Below are positions 25,462 through 32,369 of a DNA stretch of 37,475 bases, piece after piece. The stretch lies in NCBI GenBank assembly GCA_028278525.1, contig JANQEE010000052.1, positions 1 through 37,475 of the forward strand, written 5' to 3'. How positions within the stretch are numbered: the first letter of the stretch is position 1; every line of letters starts with the position of its first letter. This stretch comes from Minwuiaceae bacterium (lineage in GTDB: Bacteria > Pseudomonadota > Alphaproteobacteria > Minwuiales > Minwuiaceae). Below the pieces are notes generated by a model. The model was not told the origin of the DNA, made no database searches, and saw nothing but the letters and a program-made list of their open reading frames with translations. A program made the translations under genes and the position numbers.

Positions 25462-26853
25462 ATGCAGCAGATGATCTACCTGACCGAGTCGCCCGAATCC
25501 ACGCCGATACCGATCTGGCTCGTCACCAAGGCCGGCCTCAAGGACTGGCTCGGCGGTCGCCCGGCGGAACAAGCGGCCTGGGTCGAGGCAGCCGGCTTCA
25601 AAGCCGCGCCGGGCGCTCACCTGCTGCTGCCGTCGGGCGACGGCGGCATCGCCGGCGTCGTTGCCGGCGTTTCCGAGAACCCCGATCTCTGGGCGCTGGC
25701 CGGACTGCCGGCGGCCCTGCCCGGCGGCGCCTACGAAATCGCCGGCGGCCTTTCCGCCGACCGCGCAAGCGCGGTCGCGCTCGGCTGGGCCATGGGCACC
25801 TATCGCTTCGACCGTTACAAGACGTCGGAGCAGACATACGCCACTCTGGTGTGGCCGGACGGCGCGGACAGGGGCCACGTGGAACGCAGCGCCGCGTCGC
25901 TTCGCCTCGTCCGCGATCTGGTCAACACGCCGGCGGGGGATCTTGGGCCGACCGCGTTGGTCGCGGCAGCCGAACAGGTCGCCGGCAAACACGGCGCCGC
26001 CTGCACGGTAATCGTCGGCGACGATCTGCTGGCGCGAAACTATCCCATGATCCACGCCGTCGGCCGCGCCGCCACCGACGCGCCGCGGCTGATCGATTTC
26101 GTCTGGGGCGACCCGGACGCGCCCAAGGTGAGTCTGGTCGGCAAAGGCGTCTGTTTCGATTCCGGCGGCCTGGATATCAAACCGGCATCCGGCATGCTGC
26201 TGATGAAGAAGGATATGGGCGGCGCCGCCAACGTGCTTGGCCTGGCCGACATGATCATGGGCGCAAATCTGCCGGTCCGTCTGCGCGTGCTGATTCCGGC
26301 GGTTGAGAACGCCGTCGCCGGCAATGCCTTCCGCCCCGGCGACATCCTGCAAAGCCGCAAGGGCCTCACCGTCGAAATCGGCAATACCGATGCCGAGGGC
26401 CGCCTCATCCTGGCGGACGCGCTGGCCGACGCCGATGCGGAGGAGCCCGAGTTGCTGGTCGACATGGCGACGCTTACCGGCGCGGCGCGGGTCGCCGTCG
26501 GCACCGAGCTCGCCGCCACCTTCACCGACGACGACGCCCTCGCCGCCGACCTCGCCCGCCTCGGCGCGGCGGAAAGCGACCCGCTCTGGCGCCTGCCGCT
26601 CTGGCAGCCGTACCGCAAGCTGATCGACAGCAAGGTCGCGGACATCAACAATTCCGGCGAGGGCCGCTTCGGCGGCGCGGTGACGGCCGCGCTGTTCCTC
26701 AAGGATTTCGTCGAAAAGGCGAAGTCCTGGGTGCATTTCGACCTCTATGCCTGGAACGACAAGCCGCGTCCGGGCCGGCCGGTCGGCGGCGAAGCCTTCG
26801 CCATCCGCGCGCTGTTCGCTTTGCTCAGCGAGCGCTACCCGCCGACGGCTTGA
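25462..26853 (+). CDS. Leucyl aminopeptidase family protein (peptidase M17)
   Basis: A 463-residue M17 metallo-aminopeptidase. Counted from the start, the expected two-metal ligands and catalytic residues are all present with the spacing of bovine LAP: K228, D233, K240, D251, D310, E312 and R314 (the last three in the signature NTDAEGRL). The N-terminal macro-like domain is divergent, as usual. The enzyme trims N-terminal residues from peptides in the cytosol as a hexamer. Start ATG 25462 has GGAG only two bases away; an in-frame ATG three codons later would have better spacing. The MarR and NlpC/P60 genes follow on the same strand (74-base gap), so peptide and cell-wall hydrolysis genes are grouped. 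Confidence 0.95.
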   Translation: MQQMIYLTESPESTPIPIWLVTKAGLKDWLGGRPAEQAAWVEAAGFKAAPGAHLLLPSGDGGIAGVVAGVSENPDLWALAGLPAALPGGAYEIAGGLSADRASAVALGWAMGTYRFDRYKTSEQTYATLVWPDGADRGHVERSAASLRLVRDLVNTPAGDLGPTALVAAAEQVAGKHGAACTVIVGDDLLARNYPMIHAVGRAATDAPRLIDFVWGDPDAPKVSLVGKGVCFDSGGLDIKPASGMLLMKKDMGGAANVLGLADMIMGANLPVRLRVLIPAVENAVAGNAFRPGDILQSRKGLTVEIGNTDAEGRLILADALADADAEEPELLVDMATLTGAARVAVGTELAATFTDDDALAADLARLGAAESDPLWRLPLWQPYRKLIDSKVADINNSGEGRFGGAVTAALFLKDFVEKAKSWVHFDLYAWNDKPRPGRPVGGEAFAIRALFALLSERYPPTA

Positions 26854-26927
26854 ACGATCCGGTTGCGTAACGACTGCGTCTGTGACAATTTGGTGGCGAC
26901 CAACCACTCGCAGCCGCGGAGGTCGGT

Positions 26928-27278
26928 ATGGCAACGGGCGCCGAAATCCTGCAACTGCTCAGCGTCTGGCGGGGCGCGATCTGCGAAAGCGTGCGCCGCG
27001 ACGGGCCGGACCTGTCGGCGCGCCAGATGGCCATCCTGTTGACGGTCTATTTATCGCCGCCGCCGCATACTGTGCGCGGCCTCAGCGCCGACCTGAAGAT
27101 TTCCAAGCCGGCGGTGACCCGGGCGCTCGACACCATGGGCCGCCTGGAACTGATCCGCCGCCGCCGCGATCAGGCCGACCGGCGCAGCGTCCTGGTCCAG
27201 CGCACCGTGAAAGGCACGGTTTTTTTAAGCGAGTTCGCCGAACTGGTCGCCGATGCACAGAAACAGGATCAACCATGA
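26928..27278 (+). CDS. MarR family transcriptional regulator (short)
   Basis: A 116-residue protein with a MarR-type winged helix: LSARQMAILLTVYLSPPPHTVRGLSADLKISKPAVTRALDTM is the recognition region, and LELIRRRRDQADRRSVLVQRTVKG is the wing with the family 'D.RDRR'-like Asp/Arg set. At 116 residues it is shorter than typical MarR proteins (~140-150), so the C-terminal dimerisation helix is reduced. Its TGA overlaps the ATG of the NlpC/P60 gene (ATGA), so the two are translationally coupled. It may autoregulate the pair; ligand and targets are unknown. Confidence 0.87.
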   Translation: MATGAEILQLLSVWRGAICESVRRDGPDLSARQMAILLTVYLSPPPHTVRGLSADLKISKPAVTRALDTMGRLELIRRRRDQADRRSVLVQRTVKGTVFLSEFAELVADAQKQDQP

Positions 27279-28144
27279 CCGCGCCGCTCGACCCGCGCAT
27301 TCACGCCTACCGCGACGACCTCGCCGCCAGCCGGCTTTCCGGCAAGGTCTCGGCGGAGCGCTTCGTGGACGGTAGCCTGTATCAGGTGACCGCGCCGACC
27401 GCGCCGGTCCACGCCAAGCCGGACGCCCGTTCGACCCGGACCAGCGAGCTGCTGTTCGGCGAGACCGTCACCGTCTACGAGGTCCGCGAAGGCTGGGCCT
27501 GGTGCCAGGGCACCCTCGACGACTATGTCGGCTACGTCCGCGCCGACCTGCTTACCCCCGACGTCACACCGCCGACCCATGTCGTCGCCGCGCTTTCCAC
27601 GCACCTGTACCCGGAACCGAGCCTGAAGGTGCCGCCGATCGACTGGCTGCCGTTCGGCGCGCGCCTCGCCGTCGACGGCGAGCAGGACGGCTACAGCCGC
27701 GCGCCGGTCGGCGACGGCATCGGCTGGATCTACAGCCGCCATCTGGCGTGCCTGGACAACCCCGACCCCGACTACGTCGCGACGGCCGAGCGGTTCCTCG
27801 GCGTGCCCTATCTCTGGGGCGGCCGCTCCAGCGCCGGGCTCGACTGCTCCGGCCTGGTCCAGGTCGCCCTGGAACGCGCCGGCCTCGACTGCCCCCGCGA
27901 CAGCGACATGATGGCGACATCGCTGGGCAATCCGGTCGACCCGCCGAACGACCTCGCGACCCTGCCCCGCGGCGACCTGGTCTTCATCCCCGGCCATGTG
28001 GTCATCGCCTACGGCGACGGCCGCTGCCTCCACGCCAACGCCCACGACATGGCCGTCGTCCTGGAACCCATCGCCAACCTCTTCGCCCGCCTCACCCCCG
28101 AACAGGGCCGCATCACGGCGATCCGAAGACTCAACAACCTGTAA
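27275..28144 (+). CDS. NlpC/P60 family peptidase with N-terminal bacterial SH3 domains
   Basis: A 289-residue protein. Two SH3-like segments (~35-95 and ~100-160, 'APVHAKPDARSTRTSELLFGETVTVYEV' and 'THLYPEPSLKVPPIDWLPFG') precede an NlpC/P60 domain. The catalytic set is C191 in GLDCSGLVQ, H241 in PGHVVIAYG and H253 in LHANAHD. The family hydrolyses gamma-D-Glu-diaminopimelate or related bonds in murein peptides. No signal peptide is visible, which suggests a cytosolic recycling role (dipeptidyl-peptidase VI-like) alongside the M17 aminopeptidase. Start ATG 27275 overlaps the MarR stop by 4 bases. The gene ends 3 bases before hairpin repeat R4. Confidence 0.93.
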   Translation: MTAPLDPRIHAYRDDLAASRLSGKVSAERFVDGSLYQVTAPTAPVHAKPDARSTRTSELLFGETVTVYEVREGWAWCQGTLDDYVGYVRADLLTPDVTPPTHVVAALSTHLYPEPSLKVPPIDWLPFGARLAVDGEQDGYSRAPVGDGIGWIYSRHLACLDNPDPDYVATAERFLGVPYLWGGRSSAGLDCSGLVQVALERAGLDCPRDSDMMATSLGNPVDPPNDLATLPRGDLVFIPGHVVIAYGDGRCLHANAHDMAVVLEPIANLFARLTPEQGRITAIRRLNNL

Positions 28145-28147
28145 AAA

Positions 28148-28197
28148 TCCCTCTCCCCACACTTGTGGGGGGAGAGGTTAGGTGAGGGGGGTGCCGA
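28148..28197 (+). repeat. Interspersed hairpin repeat, copy R4
   Basis: Stem CCTCTCCCCACA / TGGGGGGAGAGG with one A-G mismatch and a CTTG tetraloop, then the oriented tail ending GTGAGGGGGG. It is a near-identical direct copy of R6 (46 of 50 bases), 499 bases away. It starts 3 bases after the NlpC/P60 stop. Confidence 0.88.
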
Positions 28198-28211
28198 TGC
28201 AGCGCGCGAAC

Positions 28212-28556
28212 CTACCCGAGCGTACCTTCAATCGCGGCAAACACGCCCTCGAGGTTCTCAAGCACCTCGCTGTTCCAGAACCGCAACACCCGAAACCCCT
28301 GGCTCTCCAGCCACTCAGTCCGCGCGCGATCCCGCGTCGAGCAGGTCGCATGCTGCCCGCCGTCAACCTCAATTACCAACGCCTTTTCAAGACAGACAAA
28401 GTCTACCACATACCGACCAATTGCATGCTGACGGCGAAATTTGTGGCCTATCGACGCGCGATCCCGCAACCGCGACCACAACAGCTTTTCTGCTTCCGTT
28501 GAGTCTCGCCTGAGACGCCGGGCCTGATCTATCGGCCGGTTTCTGTGTCGCGTCAT
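28212..28556 (-). CDS. DUF559 domain protein, Vsr-like endonuclease fold
   Basis: A 114-residue protein. It has the DUF559 blocks ARRLRRDSTEAEKLLWSRLR, GHKFRRQHAIGRYVVDFVC and LVIEVDGGQH, then FRVLRFWNSEVLENLEGV. The PD-(D/E)xK-type residues are D52, E63 and D65, with H69 close by. The fold is that of very-short-patch-repair endonucleases, but the cellular role of stand-alone DUF559 proteins is not established. I chose ATG 28556 (MTRHRNRP) over a start ten codons upstream. The gene is enclosed by hairpin repeats: R4 on its 3' side, R5 and R6 on its 5' side. It has no operon partner. Confidence 0.88.
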   Translation of the reverse strand: MTRHRNRPIDQARRLRRDSTEAEKLLWSRLRDRASIGHKFRRQHAIGRYVVDFVCLEKALVIEVDGGQHATCSTRDRARTEWLESQGFRVLRFWNSEVLENLEGVFAAIEGTLG

Positions 28557-28596
28557 CGCCACGCTCCAATGTCGAACATAGAGCATACAGCAACCA

Positions 28597-28636
28597 CCCC
28601 CTCACCCCGACCCTCTCCCCCTAAAGGGGGCGAGGG
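28597..28636 (-). repeat. Interspersed hairpin repeat, copy R5
   Basis: Tail CCCCCTCACCCCGA, then stem CCCTCTCCCCC / GGGGGCGAGGG with one T-C mismatch and a TAAA loop. It is inverted relative to R4 and R6 and lies 40 bases before the DUF559 start. With R6 it forms a tail-stem/stem-tail pair. Confidence 0.85.
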
Positions 28637-28646
28637 AGTTGAGGAG

Positions 28647-28696
28647 TCCCTCTCCCCACGCTTGCGGGGGGAGAGGCTAGGTGAGGGGGGTGTCGA
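28647..28696 (+). repeat. Interspersed hairpin repeat, copy R6
   Basis: Same as R4 except for four substitutions. Two of these (A to G and T to C) change one closing A-T pair next to the CTTG loop into G-C, so base pairing is kept. It ends 16 bases before the stop codon of the ghrA-like gene. Confidence 0.88.
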
Positions 28697-28712
28697 AACG
28701 GGCGGCCAACCC

Positions 28713-29654
28713 TCAATACCCCTTAGCCGCATCCACGACATTGAGCAGCGGCTCGCCCGCCTCAACCCGGCGGATATTCTCCGCCACCTGATCGCAGGAC
28801 GAGCGCGGGTCGGTGATCGCGGCGACATGCGGCGTGATCGTCACCTTCGGGTGGACCCAGAGCGGATGTTCGGGCGGTAGCGGTTCCGGCTCGAACACAT
28901 CCAGGGTCGCGCCCTGCAACTGCCCGGAATCCAGCGCCGCGATCAGGTCGTCGACCACCACGTGGCCGCCCCGTGCCGCGTTGATCACCGCGGAGCCTTT
29001 CGGCATCGCGGCGAACGCGTCCGCGTTCAGGATCCCCCGTGTCTCGTCGGTCAGCGGCAGCAGGCAGGCGACGGTCTCGCTCCGCGCCAGGAAGGGTTTA
29101 AGCCCCGCCTCCCCGGCGAAACTCTCCACGCCGTCGACCTGTTTCGGGCTGCGGCTCCACCCGGCCACGTCGAAGCCGAGCATCACCAGCGCCCGCGCGG
29201 CGGACGCGCCGAGCTCGCCCAGCCCCAGGATACCGACCGTCCGCTCGCCCGCATGCGGCTGCTCCAGCTCGCGCCATTCCCGGTTCCGCTGCAAGGCGTC
29301 GTATTCCGGCTGGCGGCGGTGGTAGCGCAGCACGTGCAGCGCGACGTACTCGGTCATGCGCAAGGTCATGTTCGGGTCGATCATCCGCGTGATCGGCACG
29401 CCAGCCGGCAGGTCCGGGTCGACGAAGATATGATCGACCCCGGCGCCGATGGAAAAGATTGCCTTCACGTTGGAATAGCGTTTCAGGTCGCCCGGCACCG
29501 GCTTCCACACCAGCGCGTAGTCGATCTCGTCCTCGGCGCCGACGTCCGGCCAATGCCGGACCTCCAGGTTCGGCACCCGCGAAGTCAGATGCTCGATCCA
29601 CCAGTCGACCCGGTCGAACGCCTCGGTCTTCAGTACTAGAACTAGTTTCTTCAT
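28713..29654 (-). CDS. ghrA: Glyoxylate/hydroxypyruvate reductase A-like D-2-hydroxyacid dehydrogenase
   Basis: A 313-residue member of the D-isomer-specific 2-hydroxyacid dehydrogenase family, GhrA branch. The nucleotide-binding motif is TVGILGLGELGASAARAL, with SRSPK after strand 2 suggesting NADPH preference. Catalytic Arg, Glu and His appear in INAARGGHVVVDDL, LDVFEPEPLPPEHPLWVHP and VTITPHVAA. The N-terminal VLVLKTEAFDRVDWWIEHL and SIGAGVDHIF are typical of GhrA. It should reduce glyoxylate or hydroxypyruvate in the cytosol. The ATG at 29654 has GCCGGAGCG upstream. A heptamer array of TCAGCNN units starts 15 bases upstream of the gene, so the promoter region includes this repeat. Confidence 0.9.
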   Translation of the reverse strand: MKKLVLVLKTEAFDRVDWWIEHLTSRVPNLEVRHWPDVGAEDEIDYALVWKPVPGDLKRYSNVKAIFSIGAGVDHIFVDPDLPAGVPITRMIDPNMTLRMTEYVALHVLRYHRRQPEYDALQRNREWRELEQPHAGERTVGILGLGELGASAARALVMLGFDVAGWSRSPKQVDGVESFAGEAGLKPFLARSETVACLLPLTDETRGILNADAFAAMPKGSAVINAARGGHVVVDDLIAALDSGQLQGATLDVFEPEPLPPEHPLWVHPKVTITPHVAAITDPRSSCDQVAENIRRVEAGEPLLNVVDAAKGY

Positions 29655-29668
29655 GTCGCTCCGGCTCT

Positions 29669-29696
29669 CAGCTGTCAGCCGTCAGCTATCAGCTTT
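29669..29696 (-). repeat. Heptamer array of four TCAGCNN units, copy A
   Basis: Four consecutive 7-base units of form TCAGCNN (CTG, CCG, CTA, CTT endings) lie just upstream of the ghrA-like start. The array has the same orientation relative to the downstream minus-strand gene as copy C before yejF. Translated forms of such arrays (SYQLS-type peptides) are familiar spurious tails of predicted proteins in many bacteria. Confidence 0.85.
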
Positions 29697-29787
29697 CCCA
29701 ACGCCTGTCATCCCGAGGGACGACCGGATTGCGCGAATCGACGAAACATCCCATATGCCAAACAGGAGACAGAAACGGGGGACTACC

Positions 29788-30216
29788 ATGACCGTACAGG
29801 AAGGCGGCTGCCTTTGCGGCGCCGTGCGCATCAGGATCGAGGGCGAGCCGATTTTCGCCGGCGCCTGCTACTGCCGCGCGTGCCAGCGCGTCGCAGGCGG
29901 CGCCGCGGCCTACGCGATAGCCTATCCGAAGGAGGCCGTGACCGTGACCAAGGGCGAGACCCGCACCGTCACCGTCAAGGCGGACAGTGGCTCCGACGTC
30001 TACCGCGAGTTCTGCCCGGACTGCGGCGTGCACCTGATCTCTCACAACAGCGGCAATCCGAATTTCCGCGCGATCAAGGTCGGCGTGCTGGACGACCCGA
30101 GCGAGTTCAAGTCCCAGGGCAGCATCTGGACCGCCTCGGCCCAGCCCTGGCACCGCGTCGACTCCGACCTGCCGGCCTGGGACGGGAACCCCGATCCTCG
30201 GCCGACAGCCAGCTAA
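29788..30216 (+). CDS. GFA family protein (Mss4-like zinc fold)
   Basis: A 142-residue protein with the complete GFA cysteine set: C8-x-C10, C27-x-C29-x2-C32 and C76-x2-C79 (GGCLCGAV, CYCRACQR, CPDCGVH). These bind one structural and one possible catalytic zinc. The family is named after a formaldehyde-activating enzyme, but most members, including short ones like this, have no proven activity. ATG 29788 has GGGGGA about 8 bases upstream. Its TAA stop shares two bases with the TAG stop of the convergent PNPOx/reductase gene. It is monocistronic. Confidence 0.9.
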   Translation: MTVQEGGCLCGAVRIRIEGEPIFAGACYCRACQRVAGGAAAYAIAYPKEAVTVTKGETRTVTVKADSGSDVYREFCPDCGVHLISHNSGNPNFRAIKVGVLDDPSEFKSQGSIWTASAQPWHRVDSDLPAWDGNPDPRPTAS

Positions 30217-31838
30217 CCGACGGGCCCGAACGTCTCGGTGTGGATCTGCTCCGCCGGCACGCCGAGGCGCTCCAGACCGGTCTGCACGTCGGCCATGAAT
30301 CGGGTCGGGCCGCACAGCATGTAATGGGCGTCCGTGTCGCCGATCAGGCGCGCCAGCAGCGCGCCGTCGACCCGGCCCTCGCTGTCATGACCGTCGTCTT
30401 TCGCGCGCGGCCGGCTGTAGGCGACATGGATTCCGACGCCCGGCCGTTTGGCCGCCAGGCCGCGTACCTCGTCCGCCAGCGCGTGATGCGCCCCGTCGCG
30501 CGCGCCGTGCACGAACCAGACCGGCCGCTCGCCGTCCTCCTTCGCCAGGGCGTGCAGCATGCTGACCATCGGCGTCAGCCCGACGCCGGCGCTGACCAGC
30601 ACCACCGGGCATTCCGCGCAGGGTAGCAGGAACTCGCCGGCTGGTTTCTGCGCATCGACAATCGCGCCCGGCTCGACCGTATCGTGCAGGTGCCGTGACG
30701 CCACGCCCATCGGCTCGCGTTTGACGCTGATCCGATACCGCCCATCGCCCGGCCCGCCCGACAGCGAATAGGTCCGCCGTACCGGCTCGTCATGTCCCGG
30801 CACGTCGAGCAGCAGCGGCAGGTGCTGGCCGGCGACGAAGTCCGGCAGCGGCCCGCCGTCCCTGGCCTCGAACACGAACGAGGTCACGTCCTCGCTCTCG
30901 CGGATCTTCTCGACCACGCGCAGCGAGCGCACCGGCTCCGCGTTCTCCACCCAGCGCAGCGGCACGGCGGCGGGCAGCTCGACGACTTCGTCGATCTCCA
31001 CCGTCACTAGCCGCCTGGCGCCGGGCACCCGCGCCACCGCGTCCGAGTCCCAGTCGACCGTCGCCCGGCCCGTCAGTTGCAAAAGGCTTCCGGTCTCGAA
31101 GTCCACGAACAGCAATCCGGCGCGCGGATCGGCGACCAGGTTGCCGATGGTGTTGTAGTGGTTGTTGCCCGCATAGTCGGGAAAGGTGATCCGCGTCTCG
31201 CCCTCGACTTGGACGAACCCCTTGTCGCCGCCGCGGTGCGAAGCATCCATGCCGAAGGCCGGGTCCTCGCCCTCGCCGCGATGGCCGCTGGCGACGAAGA
31301 AGGTGTCGGCCGCCGCGATCCAGTCGCGCTGCGCCGGCGTCAGGCGGTTACCCCGCTTCGGCGCCCCGGCCGGCTCGCCGTCGACCCGCCGCCATTGCCG
31401 CTCGCGGATATATTGCGGGCAGTTGCCGAAGGTCTGGTCGACCGCCAGGACCAGCGCGCCGCCGTCGTCGGCGATGCGTCCATTGACGCGGTTGCGCCGG
31501 CGGTTGGCAAGCTCGATGCCGAGGATGCCGACATCCGCCCCCGCGGCGAACGCCCCTTCCAGCGCATCGCCCGCGGCCGGCCGGGCGTCGATCGTCAGCG
31601 TTCGGGGGTCGGGCGAGGCGACGAACCCGTCCGGGCCGGTGAGCAGCGTCGCCCACGGCCGCCCGGACCGGTCGCGGGCGCCGGCCACCAGGAACGGCAG
31701 CGCGGTATGGAAGGCGCGGTGCTGTTCCGGCAAGTGGTCGCGCACCACCTTGCGCGCCCAGTCCTCGATATCGCGGACGCCGAGACGCGCCTGCACGGCC
31801 TGCTCGCCGGCGTGGAAGGGGGAAGGATCGGGACGCAT
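30213..31838 (-). CDS. Pyridoxamine-5'-phosphate-oxidase-like/FAD-NAD(P)H reductase fusion protein
   Basis: A 541-residue fusion. Residues ~1-310 form a split-barrel flavin-binding domain of the PNPOx class (FVASGHRG, NHYNTIGNLVADPRAGLLFVDF). Residues ~320-541 form a ferredoxin-NADP-reductase domain with RTYSLSGG (FAD, ~355), LVSAGVGLTPMVSMLHAL (NAD(P), ~414) and MLCGPTRFM (~508). It ends at HTETFGPVG, where many homologues continue into a plant-type 2Fe-2S ferredoxin domain; that domain is absent. The protein probably passes electrons from NAD(P)H to a flavin or an external partner. It is downstream of a VOC gene (10-base gap) in a two-gene unit divergent from a LysR gene. Confidence 0.87.
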   Translation of the reverse strand: MRPDPSPFHAGEQAVQARLGVRDIEDWARKVVRDHLPEQHRAFHTALPFLVAGARDRSGRPWATLLTGPDGFVASPDPRTLTIDARPAAGDALEGAFAAGADVGILGIELANRRRNRVNGRIADDGGALVLAVDQTFGNCPQYIRERQWRRVDGEPAGAPKRGNRLTPAQRDWIAAADTFFVASGHRGEGEDPAFGMDASHRGGDKGFVQVEGETRITFPDYAGNNHYNTIGNLVADPRAGLLFVDFETGSLLQLTGRATVDWDSDAVARVPGARRLVTVEIDEVVELPAAVPLRWVENAEPVRSLRVVEKIRESEDVTSFVFEARDGGPLPDFVAGQHLPLLLDVPGHDEPVRRTYSLSGGPGDGRYRISVKREPMGVASRHLHDTVEPGAIVDAQKPAGEFLLPCAECPVVLVSAGVGLTPMVSMLHALAKEDGERPVWFVHGARDGAHHALADEVRGLAAKRPGVGIHVAYSRPRAKDDGHDSEGRVDGALLARLIGDTDAHYMLCGPTRFMADVQTGLERLGVPAEQIHTETFGPVG

Positions 31839-31848
31839 CGCCCCGGCC

Positions 31849-32253
31849 TCAGGCCGCGATGAACTCGACGCGGATACCGCCGGGTATCGCGCACATCATG
31901 TGCCGCGCCGGCCCGCCGCCGAGCGCCTCGGGCGCGAACTCGATCGCCACGCCGTCCGCCTCGCTCAAGCGCCCGTGCAGCGCGTCGAGCGCCTCGGCGC
32001 TTTCGACCTTCAGCGCCAGATGATGCAGGCCGATCACGTTCCGCCGGTCGAACGGCACGGCTTTCGCCGGTTCGGCGGCCTGCCAGAGCGTGATCATGGT
32101 GGCGCCGTCGGTCACGAACACCGCCGGGTAGTCCGGCTTCTCGCCGACCTGCGCGAAGCCGAGCGTATCGAGGAAGAAGGCGCGGGTCCTCGCCAGGTCC
32201 GGCACGGTCAGGCCGACATGGTGAGCGCCGCTGGTGACTGGTGTATCGGGCAT
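31849..32253 (-). CDS. VOC family (glyoxalase/dioxygenase superfamily) protein
   Basis: A 134-residue protein with two beta-alpha-beta-beta-beta modules. GAHHVGLTVPDLARTRAFFLDTLGF gives the first metal-ligand His, IGLHHLALKVES the second, and GGIRVEFIAA the C-terminal Glu. Members include glyoxalase I, fosfomycin-resistance proteins and extradiol dioxygenases; the reaction here cannot be assigned. Start ATG 32253 has AGGAGAC upstream. It is the first gene of a unit with the PNPOx/reductase fusion and is divergent from lysR, so it is probably the regulator's direct target. Confidence 0.88.
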   Translation of the reverse strand: MPDTPVTSGAHHVGLTVPDLARTRAFFLDTLGFAQVGEKPDYPAVFVTDGATMITLWQAAEPAKAVPFDRRNVIGLHHLALKVESAEALDALHGRLSEADGVAIEFAPEALGGGPARHMMCAIPGGIRVEFIAA

Positions 32254-32344
32254 GGTCTGTCTCCTGTGTGGATCGGCCGCTTGGGCCGTCGAGCCACATT
32301 TAGGGCTTTCCACATTCGGATAGAATATGCATAGATTAAAAGTC

Positions 32345-32367
32345 ATTATTTTGTGATCCGGAATAAT
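32345..32367. promoter_or_regulatory. T-N11-A inverted repeat, candidate LysR binding site
   Basis: ATTATT-N11-AATAAT contains the T-N11-A signature of LysR-type regulator boxes and lies directly before the lysR start codon (32370), in the AT-rich 116-base divergent gap to the VOC gene. In this class the recognition site typically overlaps the regulator's own promoter, giving autoregulation and activation of the divergent unit. Confidence 0.55.
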
Positions 32368-32369
32368 AG

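Noticed and set aside
25387..26934. Upstream extension of the GST reading frame across the aminopeptidase gene
   Set aside because: The extension is antisense to a well-supported M17 gene; the GST fold begins exactly at ATG 25386.
28148..28696. R4-R6 module as a classical insertion sequence
   Set aside because: No transposase gene and no clear target-site duplication; the end copies are direct, not inverted, repeats.
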